Source of the DNA: Bacillota bacterium
GTDB taxonomy: Bacteria > Bacillota > Clostridia > Christensenellales > DTU072
DNA length: 64,000 nucleotides
Reading direction: 5' to 3'
Assembly (NCBI GenBank): GCA_023394875.1
Contig: JAEXAB010000004.1
Span: 1 to 64,000 of the forward strand
Within the stretch, counting starts at the first letter, position 1. Every line of letters begins with the position of its first letter. The notes under the pieces were generated by a model. It saw only the letters and a program-made list of their open reading frames with translations. It had not been told where the DNA came from and ran no database searches. A program made the position numbers and the translations under genes. Shown here piece by piece: positions 14,483 through 23,842 of the stretch.

Positions 14483-16153
14483 ATGAGAATAATAGAATTG
14501 TTTTCCGGGCTTGGGTCGCAGACTCAGGCCCTTTGTAATTTAGGCATACAACACGAAGTATCGGCGGTCAGCGAGATAGACAAGTATGCTATAAAAAGCT
14601 ATGAAGGCTTGCACGGCAAAGTGAATAATTTAGGCGATATTAAATTGATTGAGGAATTGCCCCAAGCTGACTTATGGACATACTCTTTTCCATGCACCGA
14701 TATTTCTGTCGCGGGCAAACTTGCCGGGTTGGAGAAAGGAAGCGGAACAAGGTCCGGTCTGCTTTGGGAGGTTGAAAGACTGCTCCAAAGAGCAAAAGAC
14801 AAAGGAACATTGCCAAAATATCTTTTGCTTGAAAATGTAAAAAATTTAGTGGGAAAGAGATTCAAAGCCGACTTTGACAGTTGGCTTTCTTTTTTGTCCG
14901 ACTTAGGCTACACCAATTATTGGAAGGTGGTTAACGCAAAAGATTACGGGATACCGCAACACAGAGAAAGAGTGTTTGTAGTTTCGGTGCGCGGCGAACA
15001 CACGCCTTACAGTTTCCCTGAAAAAAGAGAACTGAAGCTTAGGCTCAAAGATTTAATCGATGACACGGTCGATGAACGCTACTATCTTAAAGAAAGCACG
15101 ATACGAAGCATTCTTGCGTCAACATATCATTCCAGACGGGACAGCATAAGAAACCCCGACGGAACTGCGGCTTGTTTACGGGCAAGGGATTTCAGAGAAC
15201 CGCAGTGTGTGACCGTCGGTAATTTGGAAGGCGGCAAATGGGACAAAGTGTTTAAGATGAGCAGAAGGGTGTTCTCGACCGAAGGCTTATCTCCTACGGT
15301 TCACTGCTGCGGAGGCGGCAATACAGAACTAAAAATTGCGGCTCTAAGGGGAAGGCAATCCGTTATCAAACAAGGGAATTCCCAACAGCTCGAAGAAAAC
15401 AAACAAGGTCTTTGCAACGCTTTGACTACAGTGCAGAAAGATAATTTGGTTGTAGAAAAAGAAACATTTTTATCCAGGAAATATAAAGAATTTGCCGAAA
15501 AGAAAGGATATATCCCGGAGATGTTTGTAGCCTACAACACACAGGAGATCAAAGGCATCGCTCCTACGCTCACAACGCAATGCGCGACAGCCGCCGGCAG
15601 TTCCGCCGTGTTAAAAATGGAAACGGAAGATATTACTCTGCTCGCGCCGGATAACTGGCGGCATAAATCCGGCGACGGCAGCGTGACAAGAAAACGCAGA
15701 GAAACAGACATCTGCCCCGCCCTCCAAGCCAATGCAGGGCAGACGCAGCAATCCTATTTGAAGATAAAATCAGGAACAAAGAGAGGTTATGAAGAAGCAA
15801 AAACCGGCGATTACATCAACATTACATATCCGAACTCCGATATCAAGAGAGGTAGGGTCGGGAAAGAGATAGCGCATACGCTTACAACGGGAGACGGCAA
15901 TGCCGTCATAACAGAAAATGTGCGTATAAGAAAACTTACCCCGAGAGAATGTTTAAGACTGATGGGTTGGAAAGACAAGCAGATTAACAAAATCGAGTCT
16001 GCCGGCGTCAGTTCGACCCAGCAGTACCGCCAGGCGGGAAACGGAATCGTGGTAACTGTTCTTATGGCCATTTTCGGAGAGTTATTCGGAATCCCGTATA
16101 AACACTTAATTGATGATTGGAGTTATAAAGCGGAGGACTTAACCAATGAATAG
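14483..16153 (+). CDS. C5-cytosine DNA methyltransferase
   Basis: The 556-residue protein has all key motifs: F-S-G-L-G-S at residue 7 (SAM binding), S-F-P-C71-T-D-I-S with the catalytic cysteine, E117-N-V, Q-H-R-E-R-V-F and the C-terminal Q-Y-R-Q-A-G-N-G-I. The stretch between about 200 and 490 is longer than usual, which points to a large target-recognition domain or more than one. It likely modifies phage DNA against host restriction or affects packaging. No cognate endonuclease lies beside it. It overlaps metK by 8 bases. Confidence 0.95.
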   Translation: MRIIELFSGLGSQTQALCNLGIQHEVSAVSEIDKYAIKSYEGLHGKVNNLGDIKLIEELPQADLWTYSFPCTDISVAGKLAGLEKGSGTRSGLLWEVERLLQRAKDKGTLPKYLLLENVKNLVGKRFKADFDSWLSFLSDLGYTNYWKVVNAKDYGIPQHRERVFVVSVRGEHTPYSFPEKRELKLRLKDLIDDTVDERYYLKESTIRSILASTYHSRRDSIRNPDGTAACLRARDFREPQCVTVGNLEGGKWDKVFKMSRRVFSTEGLSPTVHCCGGGNTELKIAALRGRQSVIKQGNSQQLEENKQGLCNALTTVQKDNLVVEKETFLSRKYKEFAEKKGYIPEMFVAYNTQEIKGIAPTLTTQCATAAGSSAVLKMETEDITLLAPDNWRHKSGDGSVTRKRRETDICPALQANAGQTQQSYLKIKSGTKRGYEEAKTGDYINITYPNSDIKRGRVGKEIAHTLTTGDGNAVITENVRIRKLTPRECLRLMGWKDKQINKIESAGVSSTQQYRQAGNGIVVTVLMAIFGELFGIPYKHLIDDWSYKAEDLTNE

Positions 16154-17282
16154 CAAGGAGATTTTCACTGCGGAATCCGTAACATTCGGACACCCCGACA
16201 AATTCTGCGATCTTGTAAGCGATATGGTCTTGGATGAATGCTTAAAAACAGATCCAAATGCGAGAGTAGCTTGTGAAACATACGCGACAAAGGGATTGAT
16301 CGTTGTAGGCGGAGAGATAACATCCACCGCCCGTCCGGACTATAAGGCTATTATTCAAACCGCCGGGGCCAAAGCAGGCTACAACCTTGAAAGCGCAAAG
16401 ATTATCGAAGCCGTTCATGAACAAAGCCCCGACATAAAAGAAGCAGTAGACGGATTGTACGCTAAAGGCGAACAGGGCGCCGGTGATCAAGGTGTTATGG
16501 TTGGCTATGCATGCGACGATACCTTAGAGTTTCTGCCCCTTGAATATTCCTATGCCAAAAAGCTAACGGAACGGCTGGAGTATTTGTACTTAAGCGGCGG
16601 CATTAAGGGTATCGGTTCGGACGGCAAAAGCCAAGTTTCTGCCGAGTTTATCCTGGGCAACTTTGAACGCTTCACAAAAATCGTAGTATCCGTTCAGCAT
16701 GACAAAAACAAAGACCTGGAAGAACTTAGGACAGAGATAACCGACAAGGTAATCAACTATGTATTCTCCGGCTTTGACCTAAGCCGAACTGAAATATTGA
16801 TTAACCCATCCGGCAGATTTGTGTGCGGCGGAATTGATGCAGACACAGGACTTACGGGCAGAAAAATAGTGGTTGACGCTTACGGCCCGAGGGTTCAGGT
16901 CGGCGGCGGAGCGTTCAGCGGAAAAGACCCCTCAAAGGTCGACAGAAGCGGAGCATATTTTGCCCGTTACATAGCCAGAAATATTGTCGAGGGCGGTATC
17001 GCCGACAAATGCCTTGTGCAAATAGCTTATGCAATAGGAAAAGCCGAACCGCTCGCAGTCAGCATCGACACTTTCGGCACGGGCAAAGCGGAAGATGACG
17101 CCTTGCGTAACGCGGTGATGAAAGTGTTTGACTTCCGACCCGCCGAAATTGCTTCCGCTCTCGGGTTGAAAAAACCAATATATTCATCCCTTTCGTCGGG
17201 CGGGCATTTCGGGAAAGACGGGTGTCCCTGGGAAAGCGCAGACAAGGTTTGCGACCTAAGAAAAGCAGTTTTCGGAGGGTAG
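16146..17282 (+). CDS. metK: S-adenosylmethionine synthetase (phage-encoded)
   Basis: The 378-residue protein carries the MetK signatures: E-S-V-T-F-G-H-P-D-K, G-E-Q-G-A-G-D-Q-G for the ATP/methionine site, G-S-D-G-K-S-Q-V, and the C-terminal G-G-G-A-F-S-G-K-D-P-S-K-V-D-R-S phosphate loop. It makes SAM from ATP and methionine. It overlaps the C5 methyltransferase by 8 bases and lies 3.5 kb from a second methyltransferase, so it probably supplies SAM for phage DNA modification. The chromosome is expected to have its own copy. Confidence 0.95.
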   Translation: MNSKEIFTAESVTFGHPDKFCDLVSDMVLDECLKTDPNARVACETYATKGLIVVGGEITSTARPDYKAIIQTAGAKAGYNLESAKIIEAVHEQSPDIKEAVDGLYAKGEQGAGDQGVMVGYACDDTLEFLPLEYSYAKKLTERLEYLYLSGGIKGIGSDGKSQVSAEFILGNFERFTKIVVSVQHDKNKDLEELRTEITDKVINYVFSGFDLSRTEILINPSGRFVCGGIDADTGLTGRKIVVDAYGPRVQVGGGAFSGKDPSKVDRSGAYFARYIARNIVEGGIADKCLVQIAYAIGKAEPLAVSIDTFGTGKAEDDALRNAVMKVFDFRPAEIASALGLKKPIYSSLSSGGHFGKDGCPWESADKVCDLRKAVFGG

Positions 17283-17419
17283 AAAGGAACGATAATATAG
17301 TGGTTAAAAACATGCAAATTCTTTAGAAAAATGGTGTTTTTCTTTCGTTTTTCACTGGGCTCTTGAACTTCTTTACGGTATTGTTGTGTTAGAAAAACAA
17401 AAAGAAAGGAGAGCCAAAC

Positions 17420-18316
17420 ATGAAAGAGCAAACCTTCGGAATCGAAATCGAAATGACAGGAATGACAAGATACGATGCGGCAAAAGTCCTCGCAAAATAC
17501 TTCGGGACAACCGAAAACTATGTAGGCGGCGGATACAGCGCCTACGAGGTGAAAGACCAAACCGGACGCACCTGGAAACTGATGAGCGACGCCAGCATCA
17601 GACCGGAAACAAAAAAGGCGGGAATCACAGCCGGCAGCGACTACAAAGTGGAAATGGTCAGCCCCATCTGCCGCTACGGCGACATCGAAACGATACAGGA
17701 AATAGTAAGAGAACTCCGCAAAGCCGGGATGACGGTAAACGAAACGACGGGCATCCACATCCACATAGGCAAAGACGGACACAGCGCCCGAAGCCTAAAA
17801 AACATCGTAAACATAATGGCGGCGAAGGAAGACATCCTCTTCAAAGCCCTCGAGGTCAATACCGAACGGGCGAAAAGATGGTGCAAGAAAGTAGACGATG
17901 CGCTGATCCAAAAAATCAACAAGGTAAGCGCCCCGACGGAAAGCAGAGTGCGCAGTATATGGTATAACGGCGAAGACGGAGCAAACCAACACTACCACGA
18001 GAGCCGCTACCACGCGCTCAACCTGCACAGCGTATGGCAGAAAGGCACGATAGAGTTCAGATGCTTCAACAGCACCACCCACGCAGGCAAGATAAAAGCC
18101 TACATCCAACTATGCCTGGCAATCAGCCACCAAGCGAAAACCCAAAAGAGCGCGACAGCAAGAAAAACGGAAAGCGCCAACGAAAAATACACCTTCAGAA
18201 CATGGCTCCTAAGGCTGGGATTGATAGGTGAAGAGTTCGAAACGGCAAGGTTCCACCTGCTCGCAAATCTCGAAGGCGACAGCGCCTGGAAAGACAGCCG
18301 CAGACATGCGGCTTAA
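17420..18316 (+). CDS. COOH-NH2 amidoligase (ATP-dependent)
   Basis: The 298-residue protein begins E-Q-T-F-G-I-E-I-E-M-T-G, the G-x-E-x-E nucleotide/metal motif of the amidoligase_2 family. Y-K-V-E-M-V-S-P-I, H-I-H-I-G and T-I-E-F-R-C-F-N-S-T follow, as in glutamine-synthetase-fold ligases. The family forms amide or isopeptide bonds between a carboxyl and an amino group. It is paired with a gamma-glutamylcyclotransferase-like gene 13 bp downstream, an association known in phages. The substrate is not known. GGAGAG precedes the ATG. Confidence 0.9.
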   Translation: MKEQTFGIEIEMTGMTRYDAAKVLAKYFGTTENYVGGGYSAYEVKDQTGRTWKLMSDASIRPETKKAGITAGSDYKVEMVSPICRYGDIETIQEIVRELRKAGMTVNETTGIHIHIGKDGHSARSLKNIVNIMAAKEDILFKALEVNTERAKRWCKKVDDALIQKINKVSAPTESRVRSIWYNGEDGANQHYHESRYHALNLHSVWQKGTIEFRCFNSTTHAGKIKAYIQLCLAISHQAKTQKSATARKTESANEKYTFRTWLLRLGLIGEEFETARFHLLANLEGDSAWKDSRRHAA

Positions 18317-18329
18317 AGGAGGATGAAAA

Positions 18330-18785
18330 ATGGCAAACAGACTATATGCGGCTTACGGAAGCAACTTAAACCTAAGACAGATGTCAGTCCGCTGCCCCGA
18401 CGCGATACCCGTCGGGAAAGCGATGTTGAAAGGATGGCAGCTGACATTCAGAGGAGTGGCGACATTAGAACCAAACGCGGATGCCGAAACACCCGTCGGA
18501 ATATGGAAAATCACCCCTAAGGACGAGGCGGCGCTGGACAGATACGAGGGATATCCCAGGCTGTACAGAAAGGAGTTTGCGGATATCGTTCTCAACGGAG
18601 TAAAGGTTAAAGCTATGCTGTATCTGATGAACGACGGCCTGCCCTCAATGCCAACAAAATGGTATCTTGACGCAATCGCTCAAGGTTATGAGGATGTCGG
18701 CTTAGACACAGTGCATCTTACCAAAGCATTGGAGCATACACAAAAGCGGATGACAGACGGTAAAACAAATCGGGAGGAAGAATAG
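18330..18785 (+). CDS. Gamma-glutamylcyclotransferase-like protein (AIG2/GGCT fold)
   Basis: The 151-residue protein starts M-A-N-R-L-Y-A-A-Y-G-S-N-L, the Y-G-S-N loop of the fold, and has the conserved catalytic glutamate in L-D-R-Y-E-G-Y-P. It then has K-A-M-L-Y-L-M-N strands. Members release gamma-glutamyl groups as 5-oxoproline or hydrolyse related linkages. Next to the amidoligase it may remove or edit the same linkage. Start is supported by AAAGGAGG at about 18316. Confidence 0.9.
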   Translation: MANRLYAAYGSNLNLRQMSVRCPDAIPVGKAMLKGWQLTFRGVATLEPNADAETPVGIWKITPKDEAALDRYEGYPRLYRKEFADIVLNGVKVKAMLYLMNDGLPSMPTKWYLDAIAQGYEDVGLDTVHLTKALEHTQKRMTDGKTNREEE

Positions 18786-18786
18786 C

Positions 18787-19005
18787 ATGAAAGAGATAAA
18801 ACCGAGGGTTGAGTTCAACAGCCGGGGAGAAAGCGGCAACATATACAGGATTCTGGGGATGGTAAGGGCGGCGCTGCAAAAACTTCACCGTATAACAGAC
18901 TATAACGAAATCTACTTCGCCGTAACAAGCTGCGGCAGTTACAAAGAGGCCCTGGCTATCATACGGAAGCAAATAGACCTTGTCGATCTGGACGGCTTAT
19001 ACTAA
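18787..19005 (+). CDS. Small phage protein of unknown function (amidoligase neighbour)
   Basis: The 72-residue protein begins M-K-E-I-K-P-R-V-E-F-N-S-R-G-E-S-G-N-I-Y and ends with a helix I-I-R-K-Q-I-D-L-V-D. It starts 1 bp after the preceding stop, so it is coupled to the amidoligase/cyclotransferase pair and may belong to the same pathway. No catalytic motif was seen. Confidence 0.6.
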   Translation: MKEIKPRVEFNSRGESGNIYRILGMVRAALQKLHRITDYNEIYFAVTSCGSYKEALAIIRKQIDLVDLDGLY

Positions 19006-19020
19006 TCAACAATACATAGA

Positions 19021-19043
19021 GAAGGAACGGAAACCCCGTTCCT
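19021..19043 (+). terminator. Short hairpin before the large terminase gene
   Basis: GAAGGAACGG pairs with CCGTTCCTT across a very small loop and is followed by TATC, with few T residues, so it may act as a processing site or weak terminator between the amidoligase block and the terminase. Confidence 0.4.
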
Positions 19044-19066
19044 TTATCATTTCAAGGAGGTTCGGC

Positions 19067-20656
19067 GTGGAGAAATATAAGCCTACCCGCTTTATGTCGG
19101 AAGGTTCAAAATACGATAAAAAACTTGCCGACCACGCTGTGAATTTCATAGAAATTCTTAAGCATACCAAAGGCGAGTGGGCGGGCAAAGATTTCAAGCT
19201 TTTGCCCTGGCAGAAAAGCATCATAAGGGATTTGTTCGGAATTGTGAAAGAGGACGGGCATAGGCAGTTTACAACGGCATATGTCGAATGCCCCAAAAAG
19301 ACGGGAAAGAGCGAATTGGCGGCTGCGGTAGCTCTGTATTTACTCGCCGGCGACCAGGAGCAAGGAGCCGAAATCTACGGATGCGCCGCCGACAGGGCGC
19401 AGGCATCCATTGTGTTTGATGTGGCTTGCCAAATGGTTCGGCAATGCCCGCTCCTGAACCGTATTATTAAAATAATACCATCGCAAAAAAGGCTTGTGTA
19501 TCCGCCGACCAACAGCTTTTATCAAGTTTTATCGGCGGAAAGCATAACCAAACACGGATTGAATACGCACGGTGTTGTGTTCGATGAACTGCATGCGCAG
19601 CCCGACCGCAGACTGTACGATGTAATGATGTACGGCTCCGGCAACGCAAGGAAGCAGCCGTTATATTTTTTGATAACCACCGCCGGGACGGACAGACACA
19701 GCATCTGTTGGGAAGTCCATAGAAAAGCCGAAGATATTTTGAGGGGGAAAATACAAGATCCCTCTTTTTATCCCGTTATTTATGCGGCAAGCGAGGATGA
19801 GGACTGGACGGACGAGAGGGTATGGCATAAAGCCAACCCGAGCCTGGGGGTAACAGTAGACATTTCAAAGTTCCGCGCGGCTTGCGAGTCGGCAAAACAA
19901 AACCCGGCAGAGGAGAACCTGTTCCGTCAAATGTTCCTGTCACAATGGACAAAGCAGTCTGTGAGATGGATGCCGATGGAAAAATGGAACCGCTGTTCTT
20001 TTGCCATCAACGAAGAAGAACAGTATGGCAGAGCGTGTTACGGAGGGCTGGATCTTGCGTCAACCACCGATATCACGGCATTCGTGCTTGTGTTTCCTCC
20101 CCGCAGTATTGATGAAAAATACATCATACTTCCATATTTTTGGCTGCCGGAAGAAACGCTTGAATTCCGTGTGCGCCGCGACCATGTCCCGTACGATTTA
20201 TGGTATAAAGCGGGAAAGGTTTTGGTTACCGAGGGCAATGTCACCCACTATGAGGAACTCGAAACCTTTATCGGACTACTTAAGGACAAATTCGATATTA
20301 AAGAGATCGCCTATGACCGGTGGAATGCGGCTCAAATCGTCCAGCGTTTAGGCGAAATGGGCATAACAATGGTGCCGTTCGGACAGGGTTTTGCGTCAAT
20401 GAGCAGTCCTACAAAGGAACTGATGAAGCTTGTATTAGAGGAGCGTATCGCCCACGGCGGCAACGAGCCTTTAGCTTGGATGGCGGATAATGTGACGGTA
20501 AGAACCGACCCAGCGGGAAATATAAAGCCCGACAAGGAAAAATCTACGGAGAAAATAGACGGAATTGTCGCTCTTATTATGGCGCTTGACCGCGCGATCA
20601 AGAACAGCGGAGAAGCGGGAAGTCCCTACGATACACGCGGTATCATTTTGTTGTGA
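19067..20656 (+). CDS. terL: Terminase large subunit
   Basis: GTG 19067 follows AAGGAGG at 19054-19060 and gives 529 residues. An in-frame start at 18980 lacks a ribosome site. The ATPase domain has V-E-C-P-K-K-T-G-K-S (Walker A) and V-V-F-D-E-L-H (Walker B). The nuclease domain carries G-G-L-D-L-A-S-T-T-D-I and A-Y-D-R-W-N-A-A, the two acidic sites of the RNase H-like fold. The protein pumps DNA into the head and cuts it. It is a typical P27-partner/HK97-type terminase. Confidence 0.95.
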   Translation: MEKYKPTRFMSEGSKYDKKLADHAVNFIEILKHTKGEWAGKDFKLLPWQKSIIRDLFGIVKEDGHRQFTTAYVECPKKTGKSELAAAVALYLLAGDQEQGAEIYGCAADRAQASIVFDVACQMVRQCPLLNRIIKIIPSQKRLVYPPTNSFYQVLSAESITKHGLNTHGVVFDELHAQPDRRLYDVMMYGSGNARKQPLYFLITTAGTDRHSICWEVHRKAEDILRGKIQDPSFYPVIYAASEDEDWTDERVWHKANPSLGVTVDISKFRAACESAKQNPAEENLFRQMFLSQWTKQSVRWMPMEKWNRCSFAINEEEQYGRACYGGLDLASTTDITAFVLVFPPRSIDEKYIILPYFWLPEETLEFRVRRDHVPYDLWYKAGKVLVTEGNVTHYEELETFIGLLKDKFDIKEIAYDRWNAAQIVQRLGEMGITMVPFGQGFASMSSPTKELMKLVLEERIAHGGNEPLAWMADNVTVRTDPAGNIKPDKEKSTEKIDGIVALIMALDRAIKNSGEAGSPYDTRGIILL

Positions 20657-20752
20657 TACCGGTTTAGTGTTTGTATGACGGGGTAATAATGGCTCTTTCA
20701 CTCTTATCCGTCAATCTTCGCTGTATCTCAACAAATCAGTATGGAGGAAATA

Positions 20753-22126
20753 ATGCAAATAGAAAAAATAGAAATCGGGAGATTGAAGGCGGCTGAATAT
20801 AATCCTAGAAAAGATCTGAAACCCGGCGATCCCGAATTTGAAAAGCTCAAACGCTCGATAGAGGAATTCGGCTATGTTGAACCGGTCATTGTCAACAAAA
20901 GGACGGGATACAGAATTGTAGGGGGACATCAGCGATATAAGATTCTCGTTCATTTAGGGCATACCGAGGTGGACTGCGTAATCGTAGATATTGATGAGCA
21001 AAAAGAGAAAGCGCTTAACATCGCGCTCAATAAAATATCGGGCGGTTGGGATGAAAACTTGTTATCCGCGCTGTTGAAAGACTTGGAGCAAAGCGGATAT
21101 GATTTGGAACTTACGGGTTTTGATATCGCAGAGGTGAAAGAACTCTTTGGCAGCGGTAGCATAGAGAATGCTCATGAAGATGATTTTGACGAAGAACAAG
21201 AATTAGCCGAAAATGTTGCCACAGCAACAAAGACTGGCGATATATGGTATTTGGGCAAGCATCGCTTATTATGCGGAGATTGCACCAAACCGGAAGAAAT
21301 AGCGAAGCTTATGGCGGGGAACAAAGCCGATATCATGGTAACCGATCCCCCTTACAATGTTAATTATAAGGATACGGTCAGTTTTCATAAAAACGGCGGA
21401 TACTCGTCTTCCAGAGCGGTGTCGGATATTGCCAACGATAACCTTTCGGACAAGGACTTCTATGAATTCCTATATGGATTTTTCAGCACGGCTTACGGTG
21501 TATTAAAAGGCGGAGCGCCTTTATATGTGTTTCATTCGACCAAAGAATCCGTCAATTTTATTACGGCGATGAAAGCTGCGGGCTTTAAGCTGTCGCAAAC
21601 GCTGACATGGGTCAAGAACCATTTTACGCTCGGTCGCAGCGATTATCAATATATAACCGAGCCTATATTATATGGTTGGAAAGAGGCGGAAGGCTGTCCC
21701 CACTATTTTATTGATGACAGGACTCTTGCTAATATATTTGACGACGTCAAACAAGACATCAAGAAACTGACAAAGGAAGAAATGCGGAGTTTGCTTGAGA
21801 AAATTATCGGCGGATTGCAAACGGACGCAATCCGATGCGATAAGCCTTCCAGGAGTCCCGACCATCCGACAATGAAGCCGATTATGCTGTGTGCAAAGCT
21901 GATATACAACTCAAGCCATGAGGGTGATTTGGTATATGAACCGTTTGGCGGGAGCGGCAGCACACTGATAGCGGCGGCGCAGCTAAACAGAATATGCTAT
22001 GCCTCCGAGATAGATGCAAGGTATTGCGATGTTATCGCAAAGCGGTTCGCTAAAGAATTTCCGGACGAAAAAATCCGCTTAATCAGAGATAATAAAGAAA
22101 TAGAACACGGTATAAAAAGCGCATGA
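20753..22126 (+). CDS. ParB-like domain fused to an N6/N4 DNA methyltransferase
   Basis: The start is ATG 20753, 5 bases after GGAGG. An ATG at 20741 overlaps that site. Residues 1-100 resemble a ParB nuclease-like domain (Y-N-P-R-K and G-G-H-Q-R-Y-K-I-L). Residues 160-457 form the methyltransferase, with D198-P-P-Y as the catalytic motif and F-G-G-S-G-S-T-L-I-A as the SAM site. ParB-methyltransferase fusions are common in phages, where they methylate adenine (or N4-cytosine). SAM may come from the phage MetK. The recognition site is unknown. Confidence 0.9.
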   Translation: MQIEKIEIGRLKAAEYNPRKDLKPGDPEFEKLKRSIEEFGYVEPVIVNKRTGYRIVGGHQRYKILVHLGHTEVDCVIVDIDEQKEKALNIALNKISGGWDENLLSALLKDLEQSGYDLELTGFDIAEVKELFGSGSIENAHEDDFDEEQELAENVATATKTGDIWYLGKHRLLCGDCTKPEEIAKLMAGNKADIMVTDPPYNVNYKDTVSFHKNGGYSSSRAVSDIANDNLSDKDFYEFLYGFFSTAYGVLKGGAPLYVFHSTKESVNFITAMKAAGFKLSQTLTWVKNHFTLGRSDYQYITEPILYGWKEAEGCPHYFIDDRTLANIFDDVKQDIKKLTKEEMRSLLEKIIGGLQTDAIRCDKPSRSPDHPTMKPIMLCAKLIYNSSHEGDLVYEPFGGSGSTLIAAAQLNRICYASEIDARYCDVIAKRFAKEFPDEKIRLIRDNKEIEHGIKSA

Positions 22127-22212
22127 TTTTTTTATATTATTCGGACTCTTTTCATTAGACTTCTTAGGAAATTAACGATATGTTTGTGTTACAAAAAAAG
22201 GAGTAACGGACA

Positions 22213-22464
22213 ATGGCAAAATATGTATTAACGAGCGAAAAGGAAATCGGAACGCTAAATTATTCGGGTGACAAGACCGAAGCCGAGGTGCTTGCCATGA
22301 TGCAAGCGAACGAGCCGGAATGTAATTGGACGGCTTGCAAGATAATCCCGAGGGGCAAACATATCTGCAAATATTGCGGCAACATCGCAGAGGGAACGCA
22401 CGGTGACCTTCTGTGCAAGGAATGCCGGGATACATTCGGGCACTCGCTCTTCAGCGAGCTATAA
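22213..22464 (+). CDS. Small zinc-ribbon phage protein
   Basis: The 83-residue protein has C-K-Y-C and C-K-E-C pairs near the C-terminus, forming a zinc ribbon, preceded by an acidic/aliphatic domain starting M-A-K-Y-V-L-T-S-E. AAAAGGAG precedes the ATG. It sits between a methyltransferase and the portal gene, but no role can be named. Confidence 0.6.
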   Translation: MAKYVLTSEKEIGTLNYSGDKTEAEVLAMMQANEPECNWTACKIIPRGKHICKYCGNIAEGTHGDLLCKECRDTFGHSLFSEL

Positions 22465-22549
22465 GAAAGAGAAGCCGCTCCGTAAGGCGCGGTTTTTCAT
22501 TTTCATAGGTGTCAATCGTTTCAGTTTCTATAAAAAAGGAGATTTATAT

Positions 22550-23842
22550 ATGGCAATATTCAAACATAACAATTCCCGTAATCACAGTCGGGACGCTCCC
22601 TCAGAGCAGAGGGAACTGCCCAAGAACCTAGAGGATTTTATAAGGTCGGTTGACTTTGATGACCGCATCGGTTCTATGGCGGGGGTATCCGTGAGCGAAG
22701 AGTCGGCGATGAGAACTTCGGCAGTATACGCTTGCGTGAAGATTCTTGCCGAAACCGTGGCGAGTCTGCCGCTCCATCTGTATAAAAGAAGCGGTAATAA
22801 AAAAATTAAGGCGGAGGAACATCCGCTTTTTTCATGTCTATATGAAATACCAAACGCAGAAACCACATCGTTTAATTTCCGAGAGGTGATGATGACGGCG
22901 CTCCTTTTATGGGGCAACGCTTACGCAAGGATTATCCGCGATAAGCAAGGTCATGTAAAGGAACTTTGGTATCTGCGCCCCGACCTTATGACGGTCAGCC
23001 GTGATATCAATAAAAAATTGAAATACGATTATGCAGACGAGAACGGCGGAATGATTAAGTATAGACCCGACCAAATATTCCATGTCAAAGGCCTGTCCTA
23101 TGACGGAGTGAAAGGTCTTTCGCCGATAGGACAGATGAAGGAAGCGATAGGACTGTCGCTTGCGACCGAAAGTTACGGAGCCGCCTTTTTCGGCAACGGG
23201 GCAAGACCGGGCGGAGTTATCGAGTATCCCGGAACACTGAAAGACCCGGAAAAGCTGAGGGAGTCTTGGAATAAAGTTTTTCAAGGTTCAAAGAACAGTA
23301 ATAAAACCGCCGTATTGGAAGCCGGAGCGAAGTTCCACACCATTGGACTTCCGCCGGAAGAGTCCCAATTTTTAGAGACAAGGAAATTTCAAATCAACGA
23401 AATATGCCGTATCTTCCGTGTTCCTCCTCACCTTGTCGGCGATCTCGAAAAAGCCACCTTCTCCAACATCGAACACCAAAGCATTGAGTTTGTACAGCAT
23501 ACCATAAGACCGTGGCTTGTAAGATGGGAACAGGAAATCAGCCGCTCTCTTTTATCCGATGAAGAAAGAACGATGTATTTTGCCCGCTTCAATGTTGACG
23601 GACTTCTAAGGGGCGACTACGCAAGCCGAATGCAAGGCTACGCTACAGCCAGGCAGAACGGGTGGATGTCGGCTAACGATATAAGAGAGTTAGAAGAAAT
23701 GAACCCTATCTCCGGCGGAGATATATATCTTGTCAACGGCAATATGGTGCAAGCAAAAAATCAAGATAAAGGAGGAGCTGATGGACAGCAAAAAGGAATA
23801 CAGAACGCTCCCGATGACGGAACTCAGGGCGGAGGAAGTTGA
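22550..23842 (+). CDS. Portal protein, HK97 family
   Basis: ATG 22550 follows AAAGGAG; a longer frame from 22403 overlaps the previous gene and is dismissed. The 430-residue product has the portal signatures A-V-Y-A-C-V-K-I-L-A-E-T-V-A-S-L-P-L-H-L-Y and W-G-N-A-Y-A-R-I. F-R-V-P-P-H-L-V-G and F-S-N-I-E-H-Q-S-I-E-F follow. A dodecameric ring of it forms the DNA entry vertex. Its end overlaps the protease start by 62 bp. Confidence 0.95.
   Translation: MAIFKHNNSRNHSRDAPSEQRELPKNLEDFIRSVDFDDRIGSMAGVSVSEESAMRTSAVYACVKILAETVASLPLHLYKRSGNKKIKAEEHPLFSCLYEIPNAETTSFNFREVMMTALLLWGNAYARIIRDKQGHVKELWYLRPDLMTVSRDINKKLKYDYADENGGMIKYRPDQIFHVKGLSYDGVKGLSPIGQMKEAIGLSLATESYGAAFFGNGARPGGVIEYPGTLKDPEKLRESWNKVFQGSKNSNKTAVLEAGAKFHTIGLPPEESQFLETRKFQINEICRIFRVPPHLVGDLEKATFSNIEHQSIEFVQHTIRPWLVRWEQEISRSLLSDEERTMYFARFNVDGLLRGDYASRMQGYATARQNGWMSANDIRELEEMNPISGGDIYLVNGNMVQAKNQDKGGADGQQKGIQNAPDDGTQGGGS

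Noticed and set aside
17386..17967. 193-residue Arg/Asn/His-rich frame
   Set aside because: It is a shadow of the amidoligase gene with unusual composition and no ribosome site.
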